Assembly: GCF_000471965.1 (NCBI RefSeq)
Contig: NC_022550.1
Location: 186,001 to 250,000 of the forward strand
DNA from: Blattabacterium sp. (Nauphoeta cinerea)
GTDB taxonomy: Bacteria > Bacteroidota > Bacteroidia > Flavobacteriales > Blattabacteriaceae
DNA: 64,000 bases
Reading direction: 5' to 3'
Part shown: piece by piece, positions 36,087-47,978 of the stretch
How positions within the stretch are numbered: the first letter of the stretch is position 1
How the letters are laid out: every line of letters starts with the position of its first letter
Program-made: the position numbers and the translations under genes
The notes under the pieces: generated by a model
Database searches by the model: none
Told to the model about the DNA's origin: nothing
The model's input: the letters and a program-made list of their open reading frames with translations, nothing else

Positions 36087-37709
36087 ATGGAAACAAAATA
36101 CATTTTTGTTACAGGAGGTGTTACCTCTTCTTTGGGAAAAGGAATAGTTTCGGCTTCATTAGGGATGTTATTAAAAGCTAGAGGGTATAAAGTTTCAATA
36201 TTAAAATTGGATCCTTATTTTAATATAGATCCAGGTACTTTAAATCCTTATGAACATGGAGAATGTTTTGTCACTCAAGATGGGGCTGAAACAGATTTAG
36301 ATTTGGGACATTATGAACGATTTTTAAATCAACCTACAAGTAAAGAAAATAACGTCACATCAGGATTAATATATAAAACAGTAATAGATAATGAAAGAAA
36401 AGGGATCTATTTAGGAGAAACAGTACAAGTAATACCTCATATTACTAATGAGATCAAAAGACGGATAAAAATTCTGGGAGAATCTAAAAATTATGATATT
36501 GTTATTACAGAAATAGGGGGAACTGTAGGAGATATAGAAAGTTTGCCTTATGTTGAGTCGGTCCGTCAATTAAAATGGGAATTGGGAAAATTTAATGGAT
36601 TGGTTATTCATTTGACATTACTTCCACATATTACAGTGACTGGAGAAATTAAAACAAAACCAACACAACATTCTGTTCGAAATTTAATGGAAAATGGGAT
36701 ACAAGCAGATATTATAGTCTGTAGAACAGAAAAACATATATCTGATAATATTAGAAAAAAATTAGCATTATTTTGTAATGTAAAACCAAAACACGTTGTG
36801 GAGTCAATAGATACTAAAATTATATATGAAATTCCTTGTTTATTACATTTACAATGTTTTGATGAAGCCGTATTAAATCATTTGAATTTATCTAGTGTTC
36901 CTATTCCAAATTTAAAAAAATGGAAAATTTTTATTAAAAAATATAAAAATCCAAAATATGAAACAAAAATAGCATTAGTTGGAAAATATGTTTCTTTGCA
37001 TGATTCTTACAAATCTATAACAGAAGCTTTAATTCATGCGGGAACAGAAAACAAAACTTATGTTGATATAAAATGGATTTATTCAGAAATGATAAAAGAA
37101 AAGAATGTAAAAAAATATTTCAAAGGAATTTCAGGTATTTTGGTCGCTCCAGGATTTGGAAATAGGGGAATAGAAGGAAAAATCCTTGCAGCAAAATATG
37201 CTAGAGAAAATAAAATTCCATTTTTAGGAATATGTTTGGGTATGCAAATCGCTGTAATAGAATTCGCAAGAAATGTATTAGGTTTAAAAAAAGCAGAAAG
37301 TTATGAAACAAACCCGAATACATCTCACCCAGTAATAAATTTAATGGAGAAACAAAAAAAATTAACTTATATAGGAGGAACAATGCGATTAGGAAATTGG
37401 AAATGTTCTCTTGTAAAAGGATCTAAAATATTTTCTATTTATGGAGGAAAAAAAGAAATTTTTGAAAGACATCGTCATAGATATGAATTTAACAATAATT
37501 ATTTGGAGTGTTTTTCTAATGCTGGAATGAAGGCGGTTGGAATAAATCCAGAAACAGGTTTAGTCGAAGCTTTGGAATTGGAAAATCATATTTTTTTCTT
37601 AGGGGTTCAATATCATCCGGAATATAAAAGTACAGTAACAAATCCACATCCTTTATTCATTAATTTTATACAAGTATCTATATCTTTTAAGAATTCTTCT
37701 TATATATGA
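36087..37709 (+). CDS. pyrG: CTP synthase
   Basis: PyrG aminates UTP to CTP with glutamine. The synthetase domain opens TKYIFVTGGVTSSLGKGI, with KLDPYFNIDPGTLNPYEHGE (about 41-60). The glutaminase domain shows the nucleophile in GICLGMQ (about residue 380), HRHRYEFN and the His/Glu pair in QYHPEYKS near the end. The length is about 540 residues. ATG 36087 is preferred over the GTG at 36081. The stop overlaps the yidC start (ATGA), so the two are probably coupled. Confidence 0.97.
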   Translation: METKYIFVTGGVTSSLGKGIVSASLGMLLKARGYKVSILKLDPYFNIDPGTLNPYEHGECFVTQDGAETDLDLGHYERFLNQPTSKENNVTSGLIYKTVIDNERKGIYLGETVQVIPHITNEIKRRIKILGESKNYDIVITEIGGTVGDIESLPYVESVRQLKWELGKFNGLVIHLTLLPHITVTGEIKTKPTQHSVRNLMENGIQADIIVCRTEKHISDNIRKKLALFCNVKPKHVVESIDTKIIYEIPCLLHLQCFDEAVLNHLNLSSVPIPNLKKWKIFIKKYKNPKYETKIALVGKYVSLHDSYKSITEALIHAGTENKTYVDIKWIYSEMIKEKNVKKYFKGISGILVAPGFGNRGIEGKILAAKYARENKIPFLGICLGMQIAVIEFARNVLGLKKAESYETNPNTSHPVINLMEKQKKLTYIGGTMRLGNWKCSLVKGSKIFSIYGGKKEIFERHRHRYEFNNNYLECFSNAGMKAVGINPETGLVEALELENHIFFLGVQYHPEYKSTVTNPHPLFINFIQVSISFKNSSYI

Positions 37710-39532
37710 GAGATAAAAATTTAGATTATAGTCATATAATAGGATTCATTCTTATATTGTTTGTTTTAATGATTTTTACTTATATAAATAACAATGTAAT
37801 CAATGATAATGATAAAAAATTAAATTTAAGCAGTCATAAAAAAAATCAAGAATTTTTCACAAAGAAAGAAATTTTTTACATAGAAAAAAGAAAAAAAAAT
37901 CGTTTTTTTTTATTAGAGAATAATGTTTTAAGACTTAAAATATCTAGTTTAGGAGGAAATATTAATGAGGTTTTTTTAAAAAAATATAAGGCATATGATT
38001 CTTCATTATCATATCATGCTAAAAATCTTTATTTAATAAAAAATTATAATTTTCTATATAAATTATTTTTTATGAATAAAAAAGGATTAAATATTGATAC
38101 AGGGACTTTATATTTTCAGCCTTTTTTATTAGAAAAAAATAAAATATCGGGAATCACAACTCTTGTCATGAGAGCTAAAAATCCTTATGGGAATGGAAAA
38201 GGATTTTTAGACTATATATATACAATAGGAGAAAAAAATCAGTATGATATTAACTTTTCTATTAGAACTAGAAATTTTTCTTCTTTAAAACATGGATCTT
38301 ATTTAAGTTTAGAACATCGAATCCTATCCCTCGAAAAGGATAGAGATTGGGAAAATTCTTATACTCAAGTATATTATTCTGTTTCTCATAATGATTTAAA
38401 TAATTCCACTTCTTCTGTGAAATATTTATCTGAAAAAAAAACAGAATATAAAAATATATACGGAGTAAATTGGATAGCTCATAAGCAACAATTTTTTTCT
38501 TTTATATTTATTCCAGAAAAAATATTAAAAAATGTTTTTATTAAATCTGAAAATTTTTCTTCAGGATCTTTTTTAAAAAAAATTCAATTGAAAACGTTTA
38601 TAAATACGGAAAAAGATGAAGAATTTCATCTTTCTTTTCGTTTTTATTTTGGGCCTTTGGACTTGAATTTGTTGAAAAAATATAAAAATGGATTTGAAAA
38701 TATTATTCCATTTGGATGGGGATTTCTTAAATGGATTAATAAATATTTTTTTTTAATAATTTTTCAATTTTTGGAAAAAACAAATTTAAATTATGGGATT
38801 ATTATCATTTTTATGACTGTAGTTGTAAAACTTATATTGTATCCAATAACTTATAAACAATATAAATTAAGTGCTATAATGAAATTAATTCGTCCAGAAA
38901 TAGAAAAATTAAGTCAAAAATATAAAGGAGATGTTTTCAAAAAACAAAGAGCTATGATGGAATTATATAAAAATGTAGGAATTAACCCAATGTCTGGATG
39001 TATTTCTACATTGTTTCAAATCCCCATTTTTTATTCTTTATTTAAATTTTTTCCTACTATAATTAATTTGAGAGGAAAATCTTTTTTATGGGTGGAAGAT
39101 CTTACTTCATATGATTCAATATTAAAATTACCCTTTTTTATTCCTTTTTATGGAAATCACGTAAGTTTATTGACTTTATTATATTCTTTTGCGTTATTAG
39201 TTTATACTAAATTAAGTAATAACGGAAAAAAAGATATTGACATTCCTATAAATGAGAACGACTCTTCTATTCCTGATATGAATTTTCTATTATATTTAAT
39301 GCCTATTGTAATGTTGTTTTTTATAAACAGTTATGCTTCTGCTTTATCTTTATATTATTTTATATCTAATATAATTAATATTGGGTTTTTCTTTTTTATT
39401 AAAGAATTTATGTTGGATGAAAAAAAAATTTTTGTAAAAATCCAAGAAAAAAAAATTGTAAAACGTAATTTTTGGAAAGAAATGAAAAAAGAAATAGAAA
39501 ATAAAAAATATAAAAAAAACACTACGAAATAA
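37706..39532 (+). CDS. yidC: membrane protein insertase YidC
   Basis: YidC inserts membrane proteins, alone or with SecYEG. An N-terminal helix (IIGFILILFVLMIFTYI, about residues 11-27) is followed by a periplasmic domain of about 320 residues. The conserved C-terminal insertase core then has five helices, with LNYGIIIIFMTVVVKLILYPITYKQY (about 357-382) holding the conserved Arg/Lys-facing groove, and GCISTLFQIPIFYSLFKFFP. The Lys-rich tail probably touches the ribosome. The length of 608 residues is typical of Bacteroidetes. Its end overlaps birA by 11 bases. Confidence 0.95.
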   Translation: MRDKNLDYSHIIGFILILFVLMIFTYINNNVINDNDKKLNLSSHKKNQEFFTKKEIFYIEKRKKNRFFLLENNVLRLKISSLGGNINEVFLKKYKAYDSSLSYHAKNLYLIKNYNFLYKLFFMNKKGLNIDTGTLYFQPFLLEKNKISGITTLVMRAKNPYGNGKGFLDYIYTIGEKNQYDINFSIRTRNFSSLKHGSYLSLEHRILSLEKDRDWENSYTQVYYSVSHNDLNNSTSSVKYLSEKKTEYKNIYGVNWIAHKQQFFSFIFIPEKILKNVFIKSENFSSGSFLKKIQLKTFINTEKDEEFHLSFRFYFGPLDLNLLKKYKNGFENIIPFGWGFLKWINKYFFLIIFQFLEKTNLNYGIIIIFMTVVVKLILYPITYKQYKLSAIMKLIRPEIEKLSQKYKGDVFKKQRAMMELYKNVGINPMSGCISTLFQIPIFYSLFKFFPTIINLRGKSFLWVEDLTSYDSILKLPFFIPFYGNHVSLLTLLYSFALLVYTKLSNNGKKDIDIPINENDSSIPDMNFLLYLMPIVMLFFINSYASALSLYYFISNIINIGFFFFIKEFMLDEKKIFVKIQEKKIVKRNFWKEMKKEIENKKYKKNTTK

Positions 39533-40283
39533 AAAATTCTATTTCTTTTTCCATAAAAAAATAGAATTTTTTATTGTATTCAATAACTAAAAATCCTTGA
39601 TCTGTTATAGACCGTATAACCCCCGAAATATAACTGTTTGTTTTATAAATATAAAAAATAGAAACTTGATTTTTTAAGTATAAATAATCTATATAATATT
39701 TTCGTATAAATTTTTCTCCATAAATTGTAAAAAAAAGATATTCTTTTTGAAAAAAATATATAATTTTATAAAAAAGATAATCTAAATCAAAATTTAGATG
39801 AAATATTTCTTTTAGAGAAGAAGCATTCCATTCTTTTTGGAATTTTTTTTGATTCACATTTAAACCTACACCAATAATAATAGTATGAATTTTTTGTGAA
39901 AAAATACAACTCTCTATTAAAATCCCACATACTTTTTGATTATTTATAATAATATCATTAGGCCATTTAATCCAAATTTTTTCTTTATTTTTTTGATTAT
40001 AACATTCAGACAGGGTTTTATGTATAGCATTACTTATAACAATATTCATAACGTATATTTTTTTTACATATAAAGTTTGAATAGGTTTAAAAACAATGCT
40101 AAAAGTAATTTTTTCTTTTTCTGTATGCCATAAATTTTTCCTCATTCCTATTCCTTGGGTTTGATTCATTGTCCAAATAATTATCCAATTCTGTTTTTTT
40201 AAAATATATTTTCTAGCATATTGATTTGTCGAATCAATTTTTTTTAATGTAATTAGATTTATAGGCCAAAAAAATTTTTTCAA
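39522..40283 (-). CDS. birA: biotin-[acetyl-CoA-carboxylase] ligase
   Basis: BirA attaches biotin to carboxylase subunits. It is the short form without a DNA-binding domain. KIDSTNQYARKY (about residues 14-25), the biotinyl-AMP loop with MNQTQGIGMRKNLWHTE (about 39-55, usually GRGRxGRxW), WIKWPNDIIINNQKVCGIL (about 103-121) and IIGVGLNVNQ (about 136-145) are seen. The GRGR of the nucleotide loop is replaced by GIGMR, which may alter control of the intermediate. The length of 253 residues is normal for the form. Confidence 0.93.
   Translation of the reverse strand: MKKFFWPINLITLKKIDSTNQYARKYILKKQNWIIIWTMNQTQGIGMRKNLWHTEKEKITFSIVFKPIQTLYVKKIYVMNIVISNAIHKTLSECYNQKNKEKIWIKWPNDIIINNQKVCGILIESCIFSQKIHTIIIGVGLNVNQKKFQKEWNASSLKEIFHLNFDLDYLFYKIIYFFQKEYLFFTIYGEKFIRKYYIDYLYLKNQVSIFYIYKTNSYISGVIRSITDQGFLVIEYNKKFYFFMEKEIEFFIS
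39528..39575. terminator. perfect 17-bp inverted repeat at the yidC/birA convergence
   Basis: AATAAAAAATTCTATTT (39528-39544) pairs perfectly with AAATAGAATTTTTTATT (39559-39575) around a 14-base loop. It starts at the yidC stop and covers the last codons of birA. It can work as an AT-rich terminator for both converging genes, though the low GC makes its stability modest. Confidence 0.6.
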
Positions 40284-40381
40284 AATGTTTTTTATATTGT
40301 AAAATTTAACTTCTTTAAAGCGAAAACCTTATTTTTGTTTTTTTGAAATAAATTTAATAAAAATTAAAAACAATTTTTGTT

Positions 40382-40717
40382 TTGTTATTAGATAAGATTA
40401 TAGAAGGGATTCAAATGGTTAAAGGAAAAGATATATCTGTTATAAATTTAAAAAAGAATACAAATTTTATTTGTGATTATTTTGTGATTTGTAATGGGGA
40501 CTCTCATAATCAAGTATATGCTATATCCCAATCTATAGAAAAAATAACAGTCGAAAAATTACAAAAAAAACCTTGGCATGTAGAGGGATTAAAAAATAAA
40601 GAATGGATTCTGGTTGATTATATTTCTATTGTTGTTCATATTTTTCAAAAACAGATTAGATTCTATTATGATATAGAAAATCTATGGAACCACAATTCAA
40701 TTCATAAAAAAATATAA
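40382..40717 (+). CDS. rsfS: ribosomal silencing factor RsfS
   Basis: RsfS binds ribosomal protein L14 and blocks subunit joining under starvation. The protein has 111 residues with the family core GKDISVINLKKNTNFICDYFVICNGDSHNQV (about 16-46), PWHVEGLKNKEWILVDY (about 75-91) and VVHIF followed by RFYYDIENLW. The start is TTG 40382, giving the usual short lead helix; an ATG at 40415 would remove it. It precedes ftsH on the same strand by 48 bases. rplN, encoding the target L14, is also in the window. Confidence 0.92.
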   Translation: MLLDKIIEGIQMVKGKDISVINLKKNTNFICDYFVICNGDSHNQVYAISQSIEKITVEKLQKKPWHVEGLKNKEWILVDYISIVVHIFQKQIRFYYDIENLWNHNSIHKKI

Positions 40718-40765
40718 TTAATATTTTTTATTTAAAATTAAATATTAAGTAATGAAGAAACTTAT

Positions 40766-42712
40766 ATGATCAATAAAAAAATAAAAAGTAAAAATAACTT
40801 TTTTTGGGTATATGTAATCATATTTGCTATATTTTTAGGGATATTTTTTTTTAAATCTTCTTTTTCTAATCCTAGAAAAATTGATCAGGATACTTTTTTT
40901 GACATATTATCGAAAGGAGAAGTACAAAAAATTATAGTAAAACATAGAGAAATAGTATATGTTTATTTAAAAAAAGAATTTTTATCATTTAATAATCCTG
41001 CTCGTAATATTATTAAAAATGAAAAAAGATTTATTACACAACCATTACAATATGAATTTGAAATAGGAGATTTGCAATTTTTTCAAAAAAAATTTGAAGA
41101 ATATAAAAAAAAATATAATTTAAATACTATTATTGATTTTAAAAATCAACAAGAATATACCATTACTAAATTTTTATTTGATTATGGTATATTTTTTATA
41201 TTATTAATTATTTTTTGGATTTTTTTATTTAGAAGAATAGGATCTACGAGTGGAGGTCCTGGAGGTCAAATATTCAATATAGGAAAATCCAAAGCTAAGT
41301 TGTTTGATGAAAATGATAATGTAAAAATAACGTTTAAAGATGTTGCTGGTTTAGAAGGTGCTAAAGAAGAGGTTCAAGAAATAGTAGAATTTTTAAAAAG
41401 TCCTCAAAAATATACGAAATTGGGAGGAAAAATACCTAAAGGAGCTCTGTTAATAGGTCCTCCTGGAACAGGAAAGACTTTATTAGCAAAAGCTGTGGCA
41501 GGAGAAGCAAAAGTTCCTTTTTTTTCTTTATCAGGATCAGATTTTGTTGAAATGTTTGTAGGGGTGGGGGCTTCTAGAGTCAGAGATTTATTTGAAAAAG
41601 CTAAGGAAAAATCTCCATGTATAATATTCATTGATGAAATAGATGCTATAGGAAGAGCTCGTGGAAAAAGCAGTATAGCTGGATCAAATGATGAAAGAGA
41701 AAACACTTTGAATCAACTTTTAACAGAAATGGATGGATTTGGGACACACACCAATGTGATTGTATTAGCTGCCACCAATAGATCTGATATTTTAGATAAA
41801 GCTTTACTTCGTCCTGGACGTTTTGATCGTACTATATTAGTAGATCCGCCTGAATTAAATGAAAGAAAAGAGATATTTTATGTACATCTCAAAAGATTAG
41901 TATTATCTGAAGACGTCGACATAGATTTCTTAGCAAGACAAACTCCCGGATTTAGTGGCGCAGATATTGCTAATGTTTGTAATGAATCAGCTCTTATTGC
42001 AGCGCGAAAAGATAGATCTAAAATAGAAAATCAAGATTTTATTGATGCAATAGATCGTATTATTGGAGGTTTGGAAAAAAAGAATAAAATCATAAAACCA
42101 AATGAAAAAAAACGAATTGCTTATCATGAAGCAGGACATGCTACAATAAGTTGGTTATTGGAACATGCAGCCCCTTTAGTTAAAGTCACCATAGTTCCAA
42201 GAGGTAGATCTTTAGGGTCAGCATGGTATTTACCAGAGGAAAGACAGTTAACAACTCCAGAACAAATGAAAGATGAAATATGCGCATTATTAGCAGGAAG
42301 ATCTGCAGAAGAAATTATATTTAGTAGTATTTCTACTGGAGCTTTAAACGATTTAGAAAGAGTCACAAAACAAGCTCAATCTATGGTCGCTATTTTTGGA
42401 TTAAACGAAAGAATAGGAAATGTCTCTTATTATGATTCTACGGGGCAAAGTGAATTTTATTTTTCTAAACCCTATAGTGAAAAAACGGCTCAAATTATAG
42501 ATGAAGAAATATCTAAAATTATAACAGAACAATATCAAAGAGCTAAAAATATATTGAAAAATAATGAAAAAAAACTATCTATGTTGGCAAATGAATTATT
42601 GGAGAAAGAAGTTATTTTTAGAGAAGATTTAAAAAAAATATTTGGAGAAAGACCTTATCCAGATGAAATTGGTGATATGTTAAGTTCTGTTAGTAATATC
42701 TCTTCTTCTTGA
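40766..42712 (+). CDS. ftsH: ATP-dependent zinc metalloprotease FtsH
   Basis: FtsH is a membrane-anchored AAA+ protease that degrades misfolded membrane and regulatory proteins. Helix 1 lies at about residues 13-30 and helix 2 at about 135-153. The AAA core has [13 protein letters not shown] (Walker A, near 230), [12 protein letters not shown], the SRH segment [20 protein letters not shown] and the pore [15 protein letters not shown]. The peptidase motif HEAGH lies near residue 453. The length of 648 residues is normal. It stands between rsfS and cdsA. Confidence 0.98.
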   Translation: MINKKIKSKNNFFWVYVIIFAIFLGIFFFKSSFSNPRKIDQDTFFDILSKGEVQKIIVKHREIVYVYLKKEFLSFNNPARNIIKNEKRFITQPLQYEFEIGDLQFFQKKFEEYKKKYNLNTIIDFKNQQEYTITKFLFDYGIFFILLIIFWIFLFRRIGSTSGGPGGQIFNIGKSKAKLFDENDNVKITFKDVAGLEGAKEEVQEIVEFLKSPQKYTKLGGKIPKGALLIGPPGTGKTLLAKAVAGEAKVPFFSLSGSDFVEMFVGVGASRVRDLFEKAKEKSPCIIFIDEIDAIGRARGKSSIAGSNDERENTLNQLLTEMDGFGTHTNVIVLAATNRSDILDKALLRPGRFDRTILVDPPELNERKEIFYVHLKRLVLSEDVDIDFLARQTPGFSGADIANVCNESALIAARKDRSKIENQDFIDAIDRIIGGLEKKNKIIKPNEKKRIAYHEAGHATISWLLEHAAPLVKVTIVPRGRSLGSAWYLPEERQLTTPEQMKDEICALLAGRSAEEIIFSSISTGALNDLERVTKQAQSMVAIFGLNERIGNVSYYDSTGQSEFYFSKPYSEKTAQIIDEEISKIITEQYQRAKNILKNNEKKLSMLANELLEKEVIFREDLKKIFGERPYPDEIGDMLSSVSNISSS

Positions 42713-42729
42713 AAAGATTTATTAAAAAT

Positions 42730-43559
42730 ATGATGAATAAAAAAAAAACATAGACTTTATAATAAGGTTTTTAACCGGTTTAATTTATGTTGTTTCAATT
42801 ATTTTTTCTATTGAAAAAGGTGAAAAAATTTTCAGAATAGTAATGATGATATTATCTTTTTTTTGCCTATTTGAATTTTTATTAATATTAAAAACTAACA
42901 TAACTTTAGTGAAAGTTACTTTTTTATTTTTTTTATTTCCTATTCTTATAGACATTTTTATAGATAAACAAAAAGGATTAAAACCATATATAATTTTTTT
43001 TATTCCCTATTCCATCATTTTTCTTATGATTCAATTATTTTATAATAAATGTTCTCATAAAGAAAAAATTGTACAAGTTAGTCATCTAATTTTTGGTCTC
43101 ATATATATTATTATGCCATTTTATTTAGCATCTTATATATATTCTATTATTCATCATGGAAAACAATTAATTTTAGGTATATTTATTTTAATATGGACAA
43201 ATGATTCTTTATCCTATTTAATAGGAAGAAAATGGGGAAAAAGAAAAATAGCTATATCTATTTCTCCTAAGAAATCAATAGAAGGAGTGATTGGAGGTTT
43301 ATTTTTTTGTATAATATTAGGATTTTTTTTATATAAAATATGGGAGAAAAAATATTGGTTTATTTTATCTGTTACTGTTCCTATTTTTTCTACTATTGGG
43401 GATCTTGTAGAATCTACTATTAAAAGATCTTGCAACGTAAAAAATTCTGGGGTTTGGTTTCCTGGACATGGTGGATTTTTGGATAGATTAGATAGTTTTA
43501 TTTTTGTGATTCCTATTATAGCTGCTGTAGTAACTAGTATTGTTTATAATATTTTTTAA
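42730..43559 (+). CDS. cdsA: phosphatidate cytidylyltransferase, 5' end split by an A10 frameshift
   Basis: CdsA makes CDP-diacylglycerol, precursor of phosphatidylethanolamine (with Psd, next gene) and phosphatidylglycerol. The C-terminal signature SYLIGRKWGKRKIAISISPKKS-EG and GDLVESTIKR near the end are clear. The frame from ATG 42843 lacks the first helix. In the same frame upstream lies NIDFIIRFLTGLIYVVSI, a normal CdsA N-terminus, but with no start codon before a TAA at 42738. Two ATGs at 42730 and 42733 are one frame off, separated by a run of ten A (42739-42748). One extra A (or two fewer) joins them into about 276 residues. Confidence 0.87.
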
Positions 43560-43566
43560 ATAAAGT

Positions 43567-43594
43567 AAAAGTTTTATATTTTGATAAAACTTTT
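43567..43594. other. AT-rich hairpin between cdsA and psd
   Basis: AAAAGTTTTAT (43567-43577) and ATAAAACTTTT (43584-43594) form a perfect 11-bp inverted repeat with a 6-base loop, right after the cdsA stop. No T-run follows, so termination is doubtful; it may shape the psd leader. Confidence 0.4.
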
Positions 43595-43623
43595 ATGGTT
43601 TGTTTATTAAAAGTTTTGTAATC

Positions 43624-44292
43624 GTGATTCATAAAGAAGGGTTTTCATTTTTAATATATACATTAGTAATAATAATATTATTACTAACTTTTTTTTTCTT
43701 TTTATTATCTAGATTAATTTATGTTTTTTTATCAATTTTTTTAATTTCATTTTATCTTTTTTTAATTTTCTTTTTTAGAAATCCAAAAAGAAATTTTGAT
43801 AAAATTCATAAAAAAAATTATGATAAGGAAATAATCATTTCACCTGCTGATGGAAAAATTATGGATATTAAACAAGTTATTGAGAATGAATTTTTTAAAA
43901 AAAATTGCGTATGTATTTCTATTTTTATGTCTCCTTTTAATGTACATGTTAACAGATTTCCTGTTTCTGGAAGAATTATTTATGTAAAATATCATCCTGG
44001 TAAATATATCATAGCTTGGTTTCCTAAATCCTCGTTATATAATGAACATACAACAACGGTTATAAAAACCCCTAGAGGAAATAAAATATTATTTCGACAA
44101 ATAGCTGGTTTTTTGGCTAGACGCATTATTCTTTATGCAAAAAAAAATTCCTTAGTGAAAAAAGGAGATGAATTGGGGTTTATAAAATTTGGATCTAGAG
44201 TTGATGTTTTTTTACCATTAAATTCTATAGTATTAGTGAAAAAGGGAGAAAAAGTCATTGGAGGAGGAACTAAAATTTCCATTATTCCATGA
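43624..44292 (+). CDS. psd: phosphatidylserine decarboxylase
   Basis: Psd makes phosphatidylethanolamine and is processed autocatalytically at a Gly-Ser to form the pyruvoyl group. The site here is IKFGSRVDVFLP near the C-terminus (about residues 195-206), typical of the short prokaryotic form. Two N-terminal helices (FLIYTLVIIILLLTFFFFLL and the next) anchor it. FIMSPFNVHVNR-like IFMSPFNVHVNRFPVSG and the catalytic His region HEHTT-like NEHTTTVIKT are present. GTG 43624 (VIHKEGFSF) fits the family opening; an in-frame TTG at 43600 is the alternative. The gene is convergent with dnaK. Confidence 0.92.
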   Translation: MIHKEGFSFLIYTLVIIILLLTFFFFLLSRLIYVFLSIFLISFYLFLIFFFRNPKRNFDKIHKKNYDKEIIISPADGKIMDIKQVIENEFFKKNCVCISIFMSPFNVHVNRFPVSGRIIYVKYHPGKYIIAWFPKSSLYNEHTTTVIKTPRGNKILFRQIAGFLARRIILYAKKNSLVKKGDELGFIKFGSRVDVFLPLNSIVLVKKGEKVIGGGTKISIIP

Positions 44293-44319
44293 TAATCAAC
44301 TCCCTTTATTTTACAATTT

Positions 44320-46235
<1,916 letters not shown>

Positions 46236-46268
46236 TCATATATTAATTTCATTCAATAAGCACTCCAA

Positions 46269-46287
46269 TCATTATGCCATAATGAAA
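46269..46287. promoter_or_regulatory. palindrome upstream of dnaK
   Basis: TCATTATGCCATAATGA (46269-46285) is a perfect 17-base inverted repeat with a single central base. Its right part, TGCCATAATGAAA (46275-46287), matches the reverse complement of the groES-upstream motif at 12 of 13 positions. It lies in the 188-base gap shared by dnaK and rplM. Confidence 0.6.
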
Positions 46288-46354
46288 ATAAAACCTTTAT
46301 AAATAAGAGAAGAGGAAATATGACAATAAAAAGCTTTTGTGAAAAAAGTTTTTT

Positions 46355-46369
46355 ATGACAAAAAGTCAT
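46355..46369. promoter_or_regulatory. ATGAC-N5-GTCAT inverted repeat upstream of rplM
   Basis: ATGACAAAAAGTCAT has perfect 5-base arms around AAAAA, 40 bases before the rplM ATG. The half-site ATGAC resembles the arms of the groES/miaB palindrome, but the spacing differs, so a shared regulator is uncertain. Confidence 0.35.
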
Positions 46370-46408
46370 TCATTAAAATTTCTTATATTGATAAAATAAA
46401 ATAAAAAT

Positions 46409-46861
46409 ATGGATTTATTGAGTTTAAAAACTGCTTCGATTAAGGAAAATGCGGTTATCAAGTCTTGGATTATAATAGACGCAAAGAATCAAATTTTAGG
46501 AAGATTATCTACAAAAATTGTACACATTATAATGGGAAAACATAAACCTTTTTTTTCTACACATGTTAATTGTGGAGATCATGTTATTGTTATCAATTCA
46601 AATAAAATAAAACTGACCGGAAAGAAATGGAATAATAAGAAATATATTTATCATACTGGTTATCCAGGTGGAAGAAAGACGATTTCTATTCAAAATTTAT
46701 TCGATAAAGATTCTAGAAATATAATATATAAATCAGTAAAAGGAATGTTGCCTAAAAATCGTTTAGGACGATTAATATTTAAAAATTTACATGTATATCC
46801 AAAATCTGAACACAAACATAAAGCTCAAAAACCCATTTTATTGAAATTTGAAAAATTATGA
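46409..46861 (+). CDS. rplM: 50S ribosomal protein L13
   Basis: L13 is an early assembly protein of the large subunit. The flavobacterial opening MDLLSLKTAS is followed by WIIIDAKNQILGRLSTK (about residues 21-37), HVNCGDHVIVINSNKIKLTG and MLPKNRLGR. The length of 150 residues is normal. It overlaps rpsI by 4 bases (ATGA) and leads the rplM-rpsI-rpsB-tsf unit, divergent from dnaK. Confidence 0.97.
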   Translation: MDLLSLKTASIKENAVIKSWIIIDAKNQILGRLSTKIVHIIMGKHKPFFSTHVNCGDHVIVINSNKIKLTGKKWNNKKYIYHTGYPGGRKTISIQNLFDKDSRNIIYKSVKGMLPKNRLGRLIFKNLHVYPKSEHKHKAQKPILLKFEKL

Positions 46862-47235
46862 TACATACTATAGGAAGAAGAAAAAGGTCTCTTGCACGTA
46901 TCTATTTAAAAATAGGAAATGGATTAGTTACTGTGAATTCTAAAAAATTGGATCAATATTTTCCAGAATATCTTCATAAAAAAATATTATACCCTATTGA
47001 GATAGTGGAAAAATTGAATCAATTTGATATAGATGTGAAAGTTTTTGGTGGAGGGTATAGTGGGCAAGCAGAAGCGATACGTCTTGCTATATCTCGTGCT
47101 CTTTGTGAATTTGATGTAAAGAACAGAAGTAAATTAAAATCGGAAGGATTATTAACACGTGATTCTAGAGAGGTAGAAAGAAAAAAATTTGGTCAAAAAA
47201 AAGCTAGAAAAAAGTATCAATTTTCAAAACGTTAA
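46858..47235 (+). CDS. rpsI: 30S ribosomal protein S9
   Basis: S9 reaches the P-site of the small subunit with its C-terminal tail. TIGRRKRSLARIYL (about residues 3-16), the GGGYSGQAEAIRLAISRAL helix (about 63-81) and the basic end KKARKKYQFSKR are all typical, including the terminal Lys-Arg that contacts P-site tRNA. The length is 125 residues. It is translationally coupled to rplM. Confidence 0.97.
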   Translation: MIHTIGRRKRSLARIYLKIGNGLVTVNSKKLDQYFPEYLHKKILYPIEIVEKLNQFDIDVKVFGGGYSGQAEAIRLAISRALCEFDVKNRSKLKSEGLLTRDSREVERKKFGQKKARKKYQFSKR

Positions 47236-47255
47236 AAACTAATATTAATATATAA

Positions 47256-47978
47256 ATGAAAATCAATACTGAAGATTTATTGAAAGCTGGCGTTCATTTT
47301 GGACACATTGCGAGAAAATGGAACCCGAATATGCGTCCTTTTATTTTTATGAAAAAAGGGGGAATTCATATTATAGATTTAGCAAAAACAATTTCAAAAT
47401 TGGAGGGAGCTTGTAATGGTTTAAAAAAAATAGCAAAAAATGGAAAAAAAATATTATTAGTTGGAACAAAAGCTCAAGCTAGAGAGAAGGTTATTCATTA
47501 TGCAAAAAGCATTAATATGCCTTGTATAACAGAAAGATGGTTAGGGGGATTACTCACAAATTTCACAACGATTCGTAAATCTGTAAAAAAAATGAATAAT
47601 ATAGAAAAAATGAAAAAAAATGGAACCTTCGATACTTTATCTAAAAAAGAAAGATTATTAATTGATCGATTATATGCAAAACTATATAAAAATTTAGGAA
47701 GTATTTCTAATATGAATCATATACCAGGTGGTATTTTTTTAGTGGATCCAAATAAAGAAAAAATAGCCTTAACTGAAGCCAAAAAATTAAAAATACCTAT
47801 TTTTGCCATGGTGGATACTAATACAAACCCTAATGATGTTCAATATCCTATCCCATCTAATGATGATTCTTCTAAATCTATAGATATTATTTTGAAATTT
47901 GTGTCAGAGGCAATTCAACATGGAGTTTCTATTAAAAATGAACGTGAAAATAAAAACACGGTAAACAGAAAATCATGA
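47256..47978 (+). CDS. rpsB: 30S ribosomal protein S2
   Basis: S2 joins late in small-subunit assembly and helps bind mRNA. LLKAGVHFGHIARKWNPNMRPFIF (about residues 8-31), the TERWLGGLLTNFTT segment (about 90-103) and the MVDTNTNPNDVQYPIPSNDDS region (about 187-207) are diagnostic. The length of 240 residues is normal. Its stop overlaps the tsf start by 4 bases, the widespread rpsB-tsf pairing. Confidence 0.97.
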   Translation: MKINTEDLLKAGVHFGHIARKWNPNMRPFIFMKKGGIHIIDLAKTISKLEGACNGLKKIAKNGKKILLVGTKAQAREKVIHYAKSINMPCITERWLGGLLTNFTTIRKSVKKMNNIEKMKKNGTFDTLSKKERLLIDRLYAKLYKNLGSISNMNHIPGGIFLVDPNKEKIALTEAKKLKIPIFAMVDTNTNPNDVQYPIPSNDDSSKSIDIILKFVSEAIQHGVSIKNERENKNTVNRKS

